DNA from: Paraburkholderia sp. IMGN_8
GTDB lineage: Bacteria > Pseudomonadota > Gammaproteobacteria > Burkholderiales > Burkholderiaceae
Direction: 5' to 3'
DNA length: 64,000 bases
NCBI RefSeq assembly: GCF_038050405.1
Contig: NZ_CP150901.1
Location: forward strand, 1,612,001 to 1,676,000
Program-made: the position numbers and the translations under genes
The notes under the pieces: generated by a model
The model's database searches: none
What the model was told of the DNA's origin: nothing
What the model saw: only the letters and a program-made list of their open reading frames with translations
Shown: positions 34,288 through 43,030 of the stretch, one piece after another
Layout: the number at the start of each line of letters is the position of its first letter
Numbering within the stretch: the first letter of the stretch is position 1

Positions 34288-35565
34288 ATGAGTGATTTCA
34301 AGAATGCCGCGTTCGGCGCGGGACATGACCACATCTTTCTGGGTGCTGGCCATGAGAAGAACGAGCGCAAGACGTGGGCGGTGATCGCGCTATGCAGCGC
34401 GATGATGCTGATCGAAATCGTCGGTGGGAGTATGTTCGGGTCGCTTGCGCTCGTGGCCGACGGTCTCCATATGTCGACGCACGCAGGCGCCATGCTGATT
34501 GCCGCGCTCGCTTACACGTATGCACGCAGGCACGCTACCGATTCCCGCTTTGTGTTCGGTACCGGCAAGCTTGGCGATCTCGCCGGATTCACGAGCGCCA
34601 TCGTGCTGGCAATGATTGCCGTGCTCATTGGCTACGAGGCGGTTGCGCGTTTTCTGTCACCCGTACCGATCCACTTCGGCGAAGCGATTCCCATCGCGGT
34701 GGTCGGCCTGCTGGTTAACCTGGCAAGCGTGTGGCTGCTGAGCGGCGGCGACCACGGACACAGCCATGGGCATAGCCACGAACACGGTCATGGTCACGAC
34801 GACCATGCTCACGAAGACGAGGCGCAGAAGATTTTCGCGCCGCCCGGTGTGTTTGCCATCTCCATCTTCGAGGATGGCGTACCGCCCGTTTTCCGGATTA
34901 CGCCGGCGACGGAGGGTTCACGACTGGACGCATCGGCAGTGTCCGTGACTACGGTGCGACCCGATGGCACGCAACAGGTATTCGCGCTGGCGGACCGTGG
35001 TGGCTATCTGGAATCGAAGGAAGACATTCCTGAGCCGCACGCCTTCAAAGCCATCGTGCGGATGCCGGACGGCGAGCACGAAGTTGCGTTCGAAGAGCAT
35101 GAGCACGGCCACGACGCGCATGAGGCAGCAACCCGGGACCACAACATCCGGTCGGCCTACATTCACGTCATGGCCGATGCCGCGGTTTCCGTGCTGGCAA
35201 TCATCGGTCTGGTGCTGGCGCGCGCGTTCGGCTGGCTGTGGATGGACCCGCTGGCGGGTGTCATCGGTGCACTCGTGATTGCAAACTGGTCCTACGGCTT
35301 GATGCGCGACACCGGCGCGATTCTGCTCGACATGAATCCCGACAGGCGTATGGCGGACAATATTCGTCACGCTATCGAGGACCGTGGCGACAAGGTTGCC
35401 GACTTGCACGTATGGCGGGTGGGGCCGGGTCACATGAGCGCCGTAGTCTCGGTTGCTACCGGCGAGCCACAGCGGGATTCACGCTTCTATCATGCCGTGC
35501 TCGAGCGCTTCAAGGGGCTCTCGCATGTCACGGTTGAAGTGCAGCCTCCGCGAGCATCGGCCTGA
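34288..35565 (+). CDS. dmeF: Cation diffusion facilitator, DmeF type
   Basis: This 425-residue inner-membrane metal/proton antiporter should export Co2+/Ni2+. It begins with the DmeF-type HDHIFLGAGHEKNERKTW, then CDF segments (EIVGGSMFGSLALVADGLHM with the HxxxD-like metal site), a His-rich loop (HGHSHEHGHGHDDHAHEDE) and an inserted cytoplasmic domain. A second membrane half follows (IHVMADAAVSVLAIIGLVLA) with the C-terminal domain VADLHVWRVGPGHMSAVV. Regulated with dmeR. Confidence 0.92.
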   Translation: MSDFKNAAFGAGHDHIFLGAGHEKNERKTWAVIALCSAMMLIEIVGGSMFGSLALVADGLHMSTHAGAMLIAALAYTYARRHATDSRFVFGTGKLGDLAGFTSAIVLAMIAVLIGYEAVARFLSPVPIHFGEAIPIAVVGLLVNLASVWLLSGGDHGHSHGHSHEHGHGHDDHAHEDEAQKIFAPPGVFAISIFEDGVPPVFRITPATEGSRLDASAVSVTTVRPDGTQQVFALADRGGYLESKEDIPEPHAFKAIVRMPDGEHEVAFEEHEHGHDAHEAATRDHNIRSAYIHVMADAAVSVLAIIGLVLARAFGWLWMDPLAGVIGALVIANWSYGLMRDTGAILLDMNPDRRMADNIRHAIEDRGDKVADLHVWRVGPGHMSAVVSVATGEPQRDSRFYHAVLERFKGLSHVTVEVQPPRASA

Positions 35566-35590
35566 ACCGTGAAAAGACGCGCGCGGCTAA

Positions 35591-35932
35591 TCAGGATCGA
35601 CTGCTCGGCCGCGCAAGCGGGCTTCCCGCAAAAGGATCGTTTTGCCAATCCACGCGCGGTTTTGCAGGCGGTGTGGCCGCCGGCTTGGCCGACAATTCGA
35701 AGTGGTCGATTGATTGGCCCGCGCTGATTGCCTGTTTAAGCCATTGGGGCATTTCCCCCTGGCCGTCCCAGGTATCTCCCTTGGCGCTCCGGTAGCGCTC
35801 CGCATTTTGTCCTGCAGCTCGCCCGGATTGCTCAGACGCTAGCGCCGAAGCCAGGTCTTCCGGCTTGATACCAAACTCTTCCATGCGGCGGCGGAGATAC
35901 GCAATCATGCTATCTCGCTTCCTTTCGTCCAT
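35591..35932 (-). CDS. H-NS family nucleoid protein
   Basis: The 113-residue protein has a short N-terminal helix and a C-terminal H-NS-type DNA-binding region, YRSAKGDTWDGQGEMPQWL followed by KQAISAGQSIDHF. This matches H-NS/Bv3F proteins of Burkholderia, where the GDTW-G-G-P-W pattern contacts AT-rich DNA. A divergent tail rich in A and P follows. It probably silences acquired DNA, which fits the surrounding pseudogenes. Confidence 0.82.
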   Translation of the reverse strand: MDERKRDSMIAYLRRRMEEFGIKPEDLASALASEQSGRAAGQNAERYRSAKGDTWDGQGEMPQWLKQAISAGQSIDHFELSAKPAATPPAKPRVDWQNDPFAGSPLARPSSRS

Positions 35933-36542
35933 AAGATATTCGTCCTTCTAAATCGTGCGGCTTTCTGTCAAATGCAGATTGCAAGGGGCCACGAAGACAG
36001 CGAGCCCATGTAATGGGGTCGGCCTGCGGGGCTAGGTTTTACGTACGGTTGGATGAGCGTCACGGCCGCAATGGAAAAGACGGTGCTGACAACACACGGG
36101 TTGCGAACGCCCGGTCTCATAGGCAAGTTCCGTCAACTCGACGGCGCCTCGCGCGGGCCAATTTCTGCGTTATGTCGATATCATAGCGCACTGTACGGCC
36201 ACCGCACGCCGTGTTGCGCTGGTTTCAGCCGGAGCGCCCATATCGCCAGTTGAATTCCTGAGCACCCGACCTATAACAAAACAGCAGAGCAAACAATCTG
36301 CACTTCCAGCCGTGTGAATACTGATTCCGGCAAAAACGCGAGGTCGCGGTCGACATCAGTCGAAGGCTTGGCAACTACATATTCATTTAGTTCTGTGACT
36401 CGCCGCAGCAGCCCCTGTATCAGGGCATTCGTCCGTCAGCTCGATTTGGCTACATGGCGTTTTTTCGCGGATTGGACCCTCGGGATATGAAAATTTTCCC
36501 GATCGGGCCAATGCTGCTGCGCCGCATTCGAGGAGTCTGGAC
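35933..36542. other. Intergenic region without a convincing gene
   Basis: Short frames such as 36053-36253 lack any recognisable domain and ribosome site. The local composition is less GC-rich than the core genes. The region should carry the promoters of the flanking genes. Confidence 0.5.
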
Positions 36543-36809
36543 ATGAAATTACGTTTAGTGGTGGCTTTGGCAAGCGTGGTTCTGTTGCTGGCGCCGACGG
36601 CAGCCGTCGCGCTGGACAGCCAGCAGGGCCGCGCACTGATGCTGCATAACGCAAACGAAACAGCACAATCCAATACCGACATATCGCTCGGTGAAACCGG
36701 ACAGGACGCAGCCTACGGTGGCGTGGCCGGTGGCCAGTCGGAGGCCGGAAGCCGGCAAGACCGGCCGTGCACCGCCGGAGTGCAATGCAGGGTTTATTTT
36801 GGTCAATGA
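36543..36809 (+). CDS. Small secreted protein of unknown function
   Basis: The 88-residue product has a clear signal peptide (LRLVVALASVVLLLAPTAAVA) and a polar mature part of about 64 residues with two cysteines near the end (RPCTAGVQCRVYFGQ), which may form a disulfide. GGAG lies just upstream of the ATG. A strong terminator follows 140 bases later. Function unknown. Confidence 0.68.
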   Translation: MKLRLVVALASVVLLLAPTAAVALDSQQGRALMLHNANETAQSNTDISLGETGQDAAYGGVAGGQSEAGSRQDRPCTAGVQCRVYFGQ

Positions 36810-36950
36810 CACGTTGGAGCATCGCGGCAAATTCGAATACCCATACGATCGAGTCCAATTTTTCGGGCTCGTCAGCGACCGATTTAACACGATGTTACGG
36901 TGTAGACGGCTCAGGTTTTCACTGGGTGACGTTTAAAACCGTTGTCACAG

Positions 36951-36975
36951 GCAGGCGATTATCGCCTGCTTTTTT
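36951..36975 (+). terminator. Rho-independent terminator
   Basis: GCAGGCGA (36951-36958) and TCGCCTGC (36962-36969) form a perfect 8-base stem with a TTA loop, followed by six T's. It probably ends the transcript of the small secreted protein gene. Confidence 0.85.
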
Positions 36976-37058
36976 ATTGTGACTATTGGTCCGGATTCGA
37001 TTAGTCCGGTGAAACCATCCCAATCCCACTCGTTGTTTAGTTACTCGCAAACAATACT

Positions 37059-37636
37059 ATGTCGATGGAAAATAATCTGCCGGCGAGCAATGTCTCACCG
37101 GAGGATGGCCGCTCGTCGCCTCTACGTTCGTGGCTGGCCGTCGTGGCGGTTGTCATCGGCAGCCGCATTGCGGTTCGGCGATCTGGTGGCTCTGTTGCGC
37201 CGGCCGCATCCGCGCAGAAGCATGCTGATGGTTGCGCTCGTGTTTGACGCGCAACCTGAAAATGTCCGTCGCGGCGATGGTCTCGCTTTTGATGTTCGCG
37301 CTGCTGTCGATGCCGCTTCTGCAGCATTCGCCATGGTGCTTGCGTGGGGCGTCTCTTTCGGCGCGCTCGCTTCCTTTGTGTTTCAGCGTGTGGATTTAAC
37401 GCGCCACGCCGGACTCGCCGGAAGCAGGCTCCGCGCTGTTTGTGAGCATCATCCAGGTGGCCATCGCACTCGGGTCGCTAGTGGGTGGTGTGGTGGTCGA
37501 CCACGTCGGCATTTCTGCTGACTTCCTCTTCGGCAGCGGGCTGGCGCTGCTGGGGCTCGCCACACTCGCCAGTTTTGCGGGGCGCGAAAAAGGCGTCGAG
37601 GCTGAGGCGCTCGCTTGCCCGGCATCTTCGGAGTAG
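37059..37636 (+). pseudogene. Major facilitator transporter remnant
   Basis: Pieces of one MFS drug-efflux-type protein appear in different frames. The start is MSMENNLPASNVSPEDG with the first half of a membrane helix (LAVVAVVIGS). A middle part reads LLRRPHPRRSMLMVALVF, then MVSLLMFALLSMPLLQHSPW in another frame. An intact C-terminal piece SALFVSIIQVAIALGSLVGG runs to the stop at 37636. At least one deletion, several frameshifts and an in-frame stop separate them. It is not functional. Confidence 0.85.
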
Positions 37637-37679
37637 GGGGTAAACGAACGCTGATTTGCGTCTGAGTTTTCGCGTCGAT

Positions 37680-37706
37680 AAACGGTATATACTGTTTGTA
37701 TCGTTT
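37680..37706 (+). promoter_or_regulatory. Shared upstream element, copy 2 (histone-like gene)
   Basis: The core GTATATACTGTTTGTAT matches 16971-16987 exactly; 25 of 27 aligned bases agree. It begins 46 bases before the ATG at 37726, the same distance as in copy 1. It is probably the promoter/operator of this gene. Confidence 0.7.
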
Positions 37707-37725
37707 ATACACCTGGAGATTTCTG

Positions 37726-38229
37726 ATGACCGAACCGACCGTCAAAAAGCCGTCAAAGAAGGCGTTTCATTTTCCCACGGGCGCTGTCGAGGCACCGGAG
37801 GCTGCGGCCGAGGTTGCAGAGCCGGCGGCGACCGTAGCCAAGAAAAAAAGAAGTACAACTGCCAAGAAGGCATCAAAGAAGCAACCGGCTGCCAAGGTGA
37901 AAGCTGCGCCAGTCGATGCGGCGCCAGTCGATGCGGCGCCGGTCGAAGCTGCGCCAGTCAAAGCTACGCAAGCCAAAGCAGCCGCGGAAGCGAAAGCCAA
38001 ACGCGCGAAGAAAGAGAAGGTTGTGCGAGACAGCTTCACCATGCCGAAGTCGGACTACGACAAAATTGCGGCACTGAAACAGAAGTGTCTGGCCGAGGGC
38101 GTTTCGGTGAAGAAGAGCGAAATCCTGCGTGCCGGACTGGTTCTGCTCGAATCCGCAGCGCCGAAGCGACTGCTCGCGGCGGTGTCTGCCGTTGAGCAAG
38201 TCAAGACGGGCCGTCCCGCAAAAACGTAA
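37726..38229 (+). CDS. Histone H1-like protein with a C-terminal ribbon-helix-helix-like domain
   Basis: The 167-residue protein has three parts. A leader MTEPTVKKPSKKAFHFP is shared with the PhoU-like protein. A Lys/Ala/Pro-rich linker follows, including four 5-residue repeats (AAPVD, AAPVD, AAPVE, AAPVK) encoded by 15-base tandem repeats at 37906-37965. The compact C-terminal domain is DSFTMPKSDYDKIAALKQKC then VSVKKSEILRAGLVLLE, resembling a ribbon-helix-helix DNA-binding fold. A nucleoid or regulatory role is likely. The leader plus upstream element suggest autoregulation. Confidence 0.75.
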   Translation: MTEPTVKKPSKKAFHFPTGAVEAPEAAAEVAEPAATVAKKKRSTTAKKASKKQPAAKVKAAPVDAAPVDAAPVEAAPVKATQAKAAAEAKAKRAKKEKVVRDSFTMPKSDYDKIAALKQKCLAEGVSVKKSEILRAGLVLLESAAPKRLLAAVSAVEQVKTGRPAKT

Positions 38230-38234
38230 GCTTG

Positions 38235-38288
38235 CGATGGGCGTCGGTGCGATGCAGCTTGTCCACCAGCTGGCCCATCGGTCTTTTT
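38235..38288 (+). terminator. Possible terminator after the histone-like gene
   Basis: CGATGGGC (38235-38242) pairs with GCCCATCG (38273-38280), and CAGCT pairs with AGCTG inside; GTCTTTTTCC follows. The imperfect interior makes it a moderate candidate. Confidence 0.45.
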
Positions 38289-38403
38289 CCCAGCCGGTTT
38301 CCGCGGTTACGGCGGTTACATCACCGTGGCGAGAGGTGCAAATGGGGTACCCGGCCAGCGTGTCCCGCAGACGCAGCCGGCTGGATAGGGCCTGCGCGGA
38401 ATT

Positions 38404-38670
38404 TTAGCGGCGACGATTTCCGAAGCCGTTGATTGGCCCGCTCTCCGGATAGCTGCTTTCGAACGTTTGATGCATGCGCTTTAACAGCGCAAGGTATTGT
38501 TGCCCTTGGGGCGTTAGAACCGTCTGCGCCGCAATGGCGTTGGTTTCGTCCCAGAGCCGTTCGAATTTGTCACGGGCGATGGTGTCGGGCAGCTTCGACG
38601 CCATCAGATCCGCAAAGTCCTTGTCGATGGCCTCCGGCGAACGCGCAAGTTTGGCAGTATTTTCGGACAT
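38404..38670 (-). CDS. Small hypothetical protein
   Basis: The 88-residue, mostly helical protein begins MSENTAKLARSPEAIDKDFA and ends in GFGNRRR. The composition and helical periodicity look coding. No domain recognised. It is convergent with the histone-like gene and divergent from the phosphatase-like gene. Confidence 0.6.
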   Translation of the reverse strand: MSENTAKLARSPEAIDKDFADLMASKLPDTIARDKFERLWDETNAIAAQTVLTPQGQQYLALLKRMHQTFESSYPESGPINGFGNRRR

Positions 38671-38846
38671 CTCGCGAATATTCGAAAAGGGTTTAAGTTG
38701 ACTTTGCGTGATTCACAGGGCACCACTGTAGCTGGCCGACCAGCCTGACGGCTGGCCGCCGGCGCTCTTTGAGTCATTGTACTGTCACGGACCTGCAAGA
38801 CTCGCTTGGCAAAATCCCGCACATAAGCAAAATACATGGTCGGGGA

Positions 38847-39365
38847 ATGAGATTGACGAGGAAATATAACGTGCTGTTTCTCTGTCGGGAGAACGCAGCG
38901 CGCAGCATTATCGCCGAGGCTTTGCTGCGCGAGCTGGCCGGCCATCGATTCGAAGCGTTTAGTGCCGGTAAAGAGCCGGCCGCACGCGCCCACCCCCTCA
39001 CGATCGCTCAACTACGCGCGGGCATCTCCGACCTGCGTCCGCTCAGTCCGAAAAGCTGGCTCGAATTTACGGGTGAATGGGCGCCACGGATGGACCTCGT
39101 CATCGCGCTGGACGACAGCGTCGACGAGTACCATGCGCCGACGTTTCCCGGGGCGCCTCCATTTTCCAGATGGAATTTTGCAGACCCATTGGCCGAGGGC
39201 ATGACGCTGCGCGAGCGCGAGCGCTCATTTGAAAAGGTGTTCTGGCAGATAGTGCGGCGGGTCAGCGTTTTCGCGGCGTTGCCTGGATGCGCGGTGACTG
39301 CGCCGGTGCGTGTGCCGGTCGTCAACGAACCACCTTATGGCGACGAGGCGTATTGTGCGACCTGA
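38847..39365 (+). CDS. Low-molecular-weight phosphatase/arsenate-reductase-fold protein
   Basis: The 172-residue protein has the P-loop NVLFLCRENAARSIIAEALL (Cx5RS at about residues 13-20), an ArsC/LMW-PTP fold with FEAFSAGKEPAARAHPLT, and an aspartate near the end of FADPLAEGM where these enzymes keep the general acid. It lacks the ArsC cysteine region VCDxAAGExCP found in the ars operon enzyme 2.3 kb away, so a phosphatase role is more likely. Start ATG 38847 is preferred over 38769. Confidence 0.72.
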   Translation: MRLTRKYNVLFLCRENAARSIIAEALLRELAGHRFEAFSAGKEPAARAHPLTIAQLRAGISDLRPLSPKSWLEFTGEWAPRMDLVIALDDSVDEYHAPTFPGAPPFSRWNFADPLAEGMTLRERERSFEKVFWQIVRRVSVFAALPGCAVTAPVRVPVVNEPPYGDEAYCAT

Positions 39366-39409
39366 GCGTCGCGAAGGCAGGACTCCAGCGTGGTGCTCAC
39401 GGGCGTGGA

Positions 39410-39865
39410 CTACCCGCAATAAATCGCATCCTGGAACACCGCGCGAAGATTACTGACAAAGGCCGTCGCTCGCTTGTGACGGCTGGCCTCTCTTGATGCG
39501 CTGCTGGGGGCGATGGCCAGTACGTCGACAATCCCCTTCGTCGAGACGCTCGTTGCGAAATTAGCCACGTCCGTTACCTTGACCCAACAGCAACGCGTAA
39601 TCTCGTTGCTGGGCACAGGGCGTTGCCCTTGTGCAATCTGCGCGGCAAACACGTGGTGACACGTGTGCGCACCGGTAAAGCCGAACATGTATCGCACGCT
39701 CACCGCATCAAGGCGGGTTTCCTCCATCAACTCGCGCACCGCGGCTTCCTGAAGGTCTTCGCCGACCATGGGCCTGCCGCCGGGCAGTGACCAGCGAGAG
39801 CCTTCCCGGCCGACCAACAGAATGCGCGTACCAAGCCGACAGATGACAGTCGCTCGTTGCTTCAC
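39410..39865 (-). CDS. Nudix hydrolase
   Basis: The protein of about 151 residues has a Nudix box GGRPMVGEDLQEAAVRELME followed by ETRLD, with the REUxEE catalytic core intact and an unusual R where G is common. It hydrolyses a nucleoside diphosphate derivative of unknown identity. The GTG at 39865 is chosen because GGAAGAG precedes it at good spacing; a longer GTG frame reaches 39964 without a ribosome site. Confidence 0.82.
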   Translation of the reverse strand: MKQRATVICRLGTRILLVGREGSRWSLPGGRPMVGEDLQEAAVRELMEETRLDAVSVRYMFGFTGAHTCHHVFAAQIAQGQRPVPSNEITRCCWVKVTDVANFATSVSTKGIVDVLAIAPSSASREASRHKRATAFVSNLRAVFQDAIYCG

Positions 39866-40342
39866 AGTGTCTCTTCCACTTTTGGGACCGTGGGTTGCAC
39901 GCGCGTCCTGCACACCTGATTTCGGCGCAGCGGGGACGGCTCCAGTACGGTTCCTGTTCTCCACAGAGCGTGGTAACGGGTTCCCGTCACGTCAATCGCT
40001 CCGCCCTCGGTAAGGGTGTGTCCGACGATAGTCGTTCTGAAGTGTGACAATTTTGTGGCGTGGGTAGCGCGGTGCCGGTCTTCAAAACCTTTGAAGCCGT
40101 CACACGATGGAGTCGCGCTTGCGGGATGACGAGAATCGTCGAGGAGGTTACGGGCTCCTTTGCCGATAGCTGCTTGCCAGGGCCAGGACCAGAGCCAGCG
40201 CTTGCGTAGCTACGTTTTCCGCCAAACCGTCCGCGAATTGGAGCGCATCGACGAAGATGGCTAGGTGACGCTTGCGCTGCGACTGGGCGACGGAGAGCCA
40301 AGCCTCGCGAACGCGCGCAGCCCGCATTCAACGACCGCTTCA
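39866..40342. other. Gap before the ars operon
   Basis: No full gene is visible. Near 40195-40262 (+) a frame reads RSYVFRQTVRELERIDEDG and stops, which looks like a gene end but has no clear start. It is treated as a possible fragment only. Confidence 0.35.
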
Positions 40343-40368
40343 TTTCGATATTTCTTGAAATATCGAAA
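40343..40368. promoter_or_regulatory. ArsR operator palindrome
   Basis: TTTCGATATTTC, a TT spacer and GAAATATCGAAA form a perfect 12-base inverted repeat 22 bases before the arsR start. Its size, AT-rich core and position fit an ArsR dimer site overlapping the operon promoter. Confidence 0.82.
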
Positions 40369-40390
40369 AGGTGTGACTATCATCCGCCGT

Positions 40391-40726
40391 ATGGACTCAA
40401 ACATTGCCATTCGCTCGCTTGCCGCGCTCGCCCACGAAGCGAGGCTTGCCGTCTTCCGCTTGCTCGTTACGGCGGGTCCTGACGGCCTGCCCGCTGGGAA
40501 GATAGCTCAACAGTTAAACGTCTCGCCCTCGAGCCTTTCGTTTCACCTGAAAGACCTGTTGCATGCCGAACTCGTTTCGTCGCGCCAGGAGGGTCGCTAC
40601 GTCTTCTATTCGGCAAACTTCGATGCGATGAACGAGCTCATTGGATTCTTGACCGAGAACTGCTGCGCGGGCGCGCCTTGCGCGACCGTCGACGCCCTCA
40701 AGCCCTGCTGTGGAGAAGAGTCATGA
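40391..40726 (+). CDS. arsR: ArsR-family arsenic-responsive repressor
   Basis: The 111-residue winged-helix protein shows KIAQQLNVSPSSLSFHLKDL as recognition helix region and YVFYSANFDAM in the wing. Cysteines lie near the C-terminus (ENCCAGAPC and KPCCGEES), a placement seen in ArsR variants that bind As(III) away from the classical helix-4 site. It should repress the operon by binding the palindrome upstream. The stop overlaps the next start (ATGA). Confidence 0.9.
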   Translation: MDSNIAIRSLAALAHEARLAVFRLLVTAGPDGLPAGKIAQQLNVSPSSLSFHLKDLLHAELVSSRQEGRYVFYSANFDAMNELIGFLTENCCAGAPCATVDALKPCCGEES

Positions 40727-41181
40727 AACGCATGCATGTACACGTGTCAGTCGAAAATCTCGCGGACAGTATTCGCTTCTACTCCGCGCTTTTCAGTGCA
40801 CAGCCGGTCGTGGCGAAGGATGACTATGCCAAGTGGATGCTGGACGACCCGCGCGTCAACTTTGCGATTTCGCAACGCGGCCATGAGGTCGGCGTGGACC
40901 ATCTTGGCATCCAGGTCGAGTCGGATGAGGAACTGAAAGAAATGAACGCGCGGCTTGATGCCGCTGCGCTTCCCAGGGAAACACAAACCGGCACGGCCTG
41001 CTGCTATGCCAGGTCCGATAAGTACTGGACCATGGACCCTCAAGGTATCGCCTGGGAGACGTACCACACGCTGGATTCGACTCCGACTTTCGGCGTGTCG
41101 CGCGCGAAGCCTGTCGATGAGACGGCAGGTGCATGCTGCGCACCCACCGCGTCGACTATCACGTTCCGGAGCCGTTCATGA
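40723..41181 (+). CDS. arsI: ArsI-type organoarsenical C-As lyase (VOC family)
   Basis: The 152-residue vicinal-oxygen-chelate protein has the ArsI/CadI layout. Candidate metal ligands are H5 (MKRMH), H60 (VDHLGIQVE) and E112 (AWETYHT), and an arsenic-binding vicinal cysteine pair sits at 93-94 (TACCYARSDKYW). These match the known requirements for cleaving methyl or aromatic groups from trivalent organoarsenicals with O2 and Fe2+. An extra CC near the C-terminus (GACCAP) could also bind metalloid. ATGA overlaps on both sides show tight coupling. Confidence 0.87.
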   Translation: MKRMHVHVSVENLADSIRFYSALFSAQPVVAKDDYAKWMLDDPRVNFAISQRGHEVGVDHLGIQVESDEELKEMNARLDAAALPRETQTGTACCYARSDKYWTMDPQGIAWETYHTLDSTPTFGVSRAKPVDETAGACCAPTASTITFRSRS

Positions 41182-41678
41182 GCGACCGGACCTACAACGT
41201 GCTGTTTCTCTGCACAGGCAATTCGGCTCGCAGCGTGCTCGCCGAGGTCCAGTTGAATGCGCTTGGCGGTGGGCGGTTCAGAGCGTACTCAGCCGGCAGT
41301 CATCCGAAGGGCCAAATCAGCCCGTTGACGCTGCAACTCCTGCAGCAAATGGGGCTTGCCACAGACGGCCTGCGAAGCAAGTCATGGGACGAATTTGCCA
41401 CCCCTGATGCCCCGGTGATGGACTTCGTCTTTACCGTATGCGACCAGGCTGCAGGGGAGCAGTGCCCAGTCTGGCCAGGGCAACCCATCACTGCGCACTG
41501 GGGCGTTCCCGACCCGGCCGCAGTCGAGGGTTCCGACGACACGAAGAAGCGCGCCTTCAAGGATGCGGCAGCGACACTACGCAAACGGCTCGAACTCTTC
41601 AAGAGCCTGCCGCTTGCCTCCCTCGACCGCCTCGCGCTGAAAAAGCAAGTGTCCGACATCGGGAAATCACCACTATGA
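41178..41678 (+). CDS. arsC: Arsenate reductase, low-molecular-weight phosphatase type
   Basis: The 166-residue enzyme has the P-loop NVLFLCTGNSARSVLAEVQL and the redox region FTVCDQAAGEQCPVWPGQP with two more cysteines, typical of reductases that convert As(V) to As(III) using thioredoxin or glutathione. SWDEFATPDAPVMDF is also usual. The start overlaps the arsI stop (ATGA) and its stop overlaps the aqpS start. Confidence 0.92.
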   Translation: MSDRTYNVLFLCTGNSARSVLAEVQLNALGGGRFRAYSAGSHPKGQISPLTLQLLQQMGLATDGLRSKSWDEFATPDAPVMDFVFTVCDQAAGEQCPVWPGQPITAHWGVPDPAAVEGSDDTKKRAFKDAAATLRKRLELFKSLPLASLDRLALKKQVSDIGKSPL

Positions 41679-42454
41679 GGTTGCGTCATGCCATCGTCGC
41701 CGAGTCCTTTGGCTCGGCGCTGCTTCTCGCTACCGTCGTGGGTTCCGGCATCATGGGCGAACGACTTGCCGGCGGCAATGCGGCAATCGCACTCCTCGCC
41801 AATACAATCGCGACCGGGGCTGGTCTGGTCGCGCTCATTGCCACCTTCATCAGCATCTCGGGCGCACACTTCAACCCGTTGGTGACGTTCGCCGAGGTCT
41901 GGCTTGGCAAGCTGCGATGGAAACATGCTGCGGCCTATGTCGCGGCGCAAGCCGTCGGTGCGATTGCCGGAGTGATAGCCGCTCACGGGATGTTTGACCT
42001 GCCGTTGATAGAAGCATCGCGGCACGTACGCACGGGTCCATCGCAGTGGTGGAGCGAGGTGGTTGCCTCGTTCGGCTTGCTCACGGTGATTCTGAACGTC
42101 GCGAAACGACGAATGGAGTTCGTCCCGGTGGCGGTCGGCGGCTATATCACGGCGGCCTACTGGTTCACGGCGTCGACCTCGTTCGCCAACCCGACGGTCA
42201 CCATCGCACGTTCGCTCACGGACACCTTTGCGGGCATCCGACCTGTCGACGCACCGGGATTCATCGTCAGCGAACTGATAGGCGGCGCCCTCGCAGTCCT
42301 CCTGTTCCGCTGGATGGAGCGTACACATGATTCATCGGGCAGTGTTCCTCAAGCTGTCAACAAAGAAGGTGCCAGTGGTGACGCTGGACGTCTGCGCGAG
42401 GAGACGGATGTGCAGATTGACGTAGCCGGATTGGGTGGCGGGCAGAGACGCTAG
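41675..42454 (+). CDS. aqpS: AqpS-like aquaglyceroporin of the ars operon
   Basis: The 259-residue MIP-family channel has six predicted membrane segments and two half-helix boxes, HFNPLVTF and FANPTVTI, where classical channels have NPA; NPL/NPT replacements are seen. In Sinorhizobium, AqpS inside an ars operon lets As(III) made by ArsC flow out down its gradient. No ArsB or Acr3 pump is present here, so this channel is probably the exit route. A polar C-terminal tail of about 40 residues follows. Confidence 0.87.
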   Translation: MRLRHAIVAESFGSALLLATVVGSGIMGERLAGGNAAIALLANTIATGAGLVALIATFISISGAHFNPLVTFAEVWLGKLRWKHAAAYVAAQAVGAIAGVIAAHGMFDLPLIEASRHVRTGPSQWWSEVVASFGLLTVILNVAKRRMEFVPVAVGGYITAAYWFTASTSFANPTVTIARSLTDTFAGIRPVDAPGFIVSELIGGALAVLLFRWMERTHDSSGSVPQAVNKEGASGDAGRLREETDVQIDVAGLGGGQRR

Positions 42455-42506
42455 TGCCCACGGGAGGTGAAAGCGCAGTTCTTCCACCTTGGCGATTCGC
42501 CTGCGC

Positions 42507-42815
42507 TTACAGGGTGGGCAAGCGCTCGAAGATGTCAAAGCGAAGAAACGGGGGCGGCACCTCGGTTACTTCAAGCTCTTCAACCAGCGCAGCCGACATG
42601 CCCTCGCTTAGCCAGGCGCACATGTTGGCGAGCTGCTCCGGCGAGCCCTGCAGCATCGCCTCAACTGAACCGTCCATCCGGTTACGGACCCAGCCAGTGA
42701 CGCCGAGCGAATGGGCGCGGCGTACGCAGGCTTCCCGATAGCCGATTCCCTGCACGGCGCCACGTACCCGCACCAGCCGGGTTTCAAGCGGCTCGTTCTT
42801 ATCGCCAGATTCCAT
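42507..42815 (-). CDS. Acylphosphatase
   Basis: The 102-residue protein has the acylphosphatase signature VRVRGAVQGIGYREACVRRA, with catalytic R in GYRE, and VTGWVRNRMDGSVEAMLQG with the catalytic N in VRN. It hydrolyses acyl phosphates. ATG 42815 is chosen; the longer frame extends into the pseudogene region. Confidence 0.92.
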   Translation of the reverse strand: MESGDKNEPLETRLVRVRGAVQGIGYREACVRRAHSLGVTGWVRNRMDGSVEAMLQGSPEQLANMCAWLSEGMSAALVEELEVTEVPPPFLRFDIFERLPTL

Positions 42816-42856
42816 GGGCGTACTCCGATGCACGTTGATACTCTTGCGAGGGCGTT

Positions 42857-43030
42857 TCAGTGAACAGGCTCGGCCGCAATCGCATGCTTGCGCATCTTTT
42901 CCCACAGGCTCTTCCTGGAAATGCCGAGGGCGTGGGCGGTTTCGGATATGCGGCCATGGTACTGCAACAACGCGGCGCGAATAAACGCGCTTTCGCAGGC
43001 AGCCGTGATGCTTTCCTGCTTCATGGAGAA
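42857..43030 (-). pseudogene. Response-regulator remnant: C-terminal Fis-type helix-turn-helix
   Basis: The frame keeps CESAFIRAALLQYHGRISET followed by AHALGISRKSLWEKMRKH, the DNA-binding end of an NtrC-class regulator such as DctD. The receiver and AAA+ domains are missing. It follows the kinase remnant directly, as if about 1 kb had been deleted between them. Confidence 0.82.
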
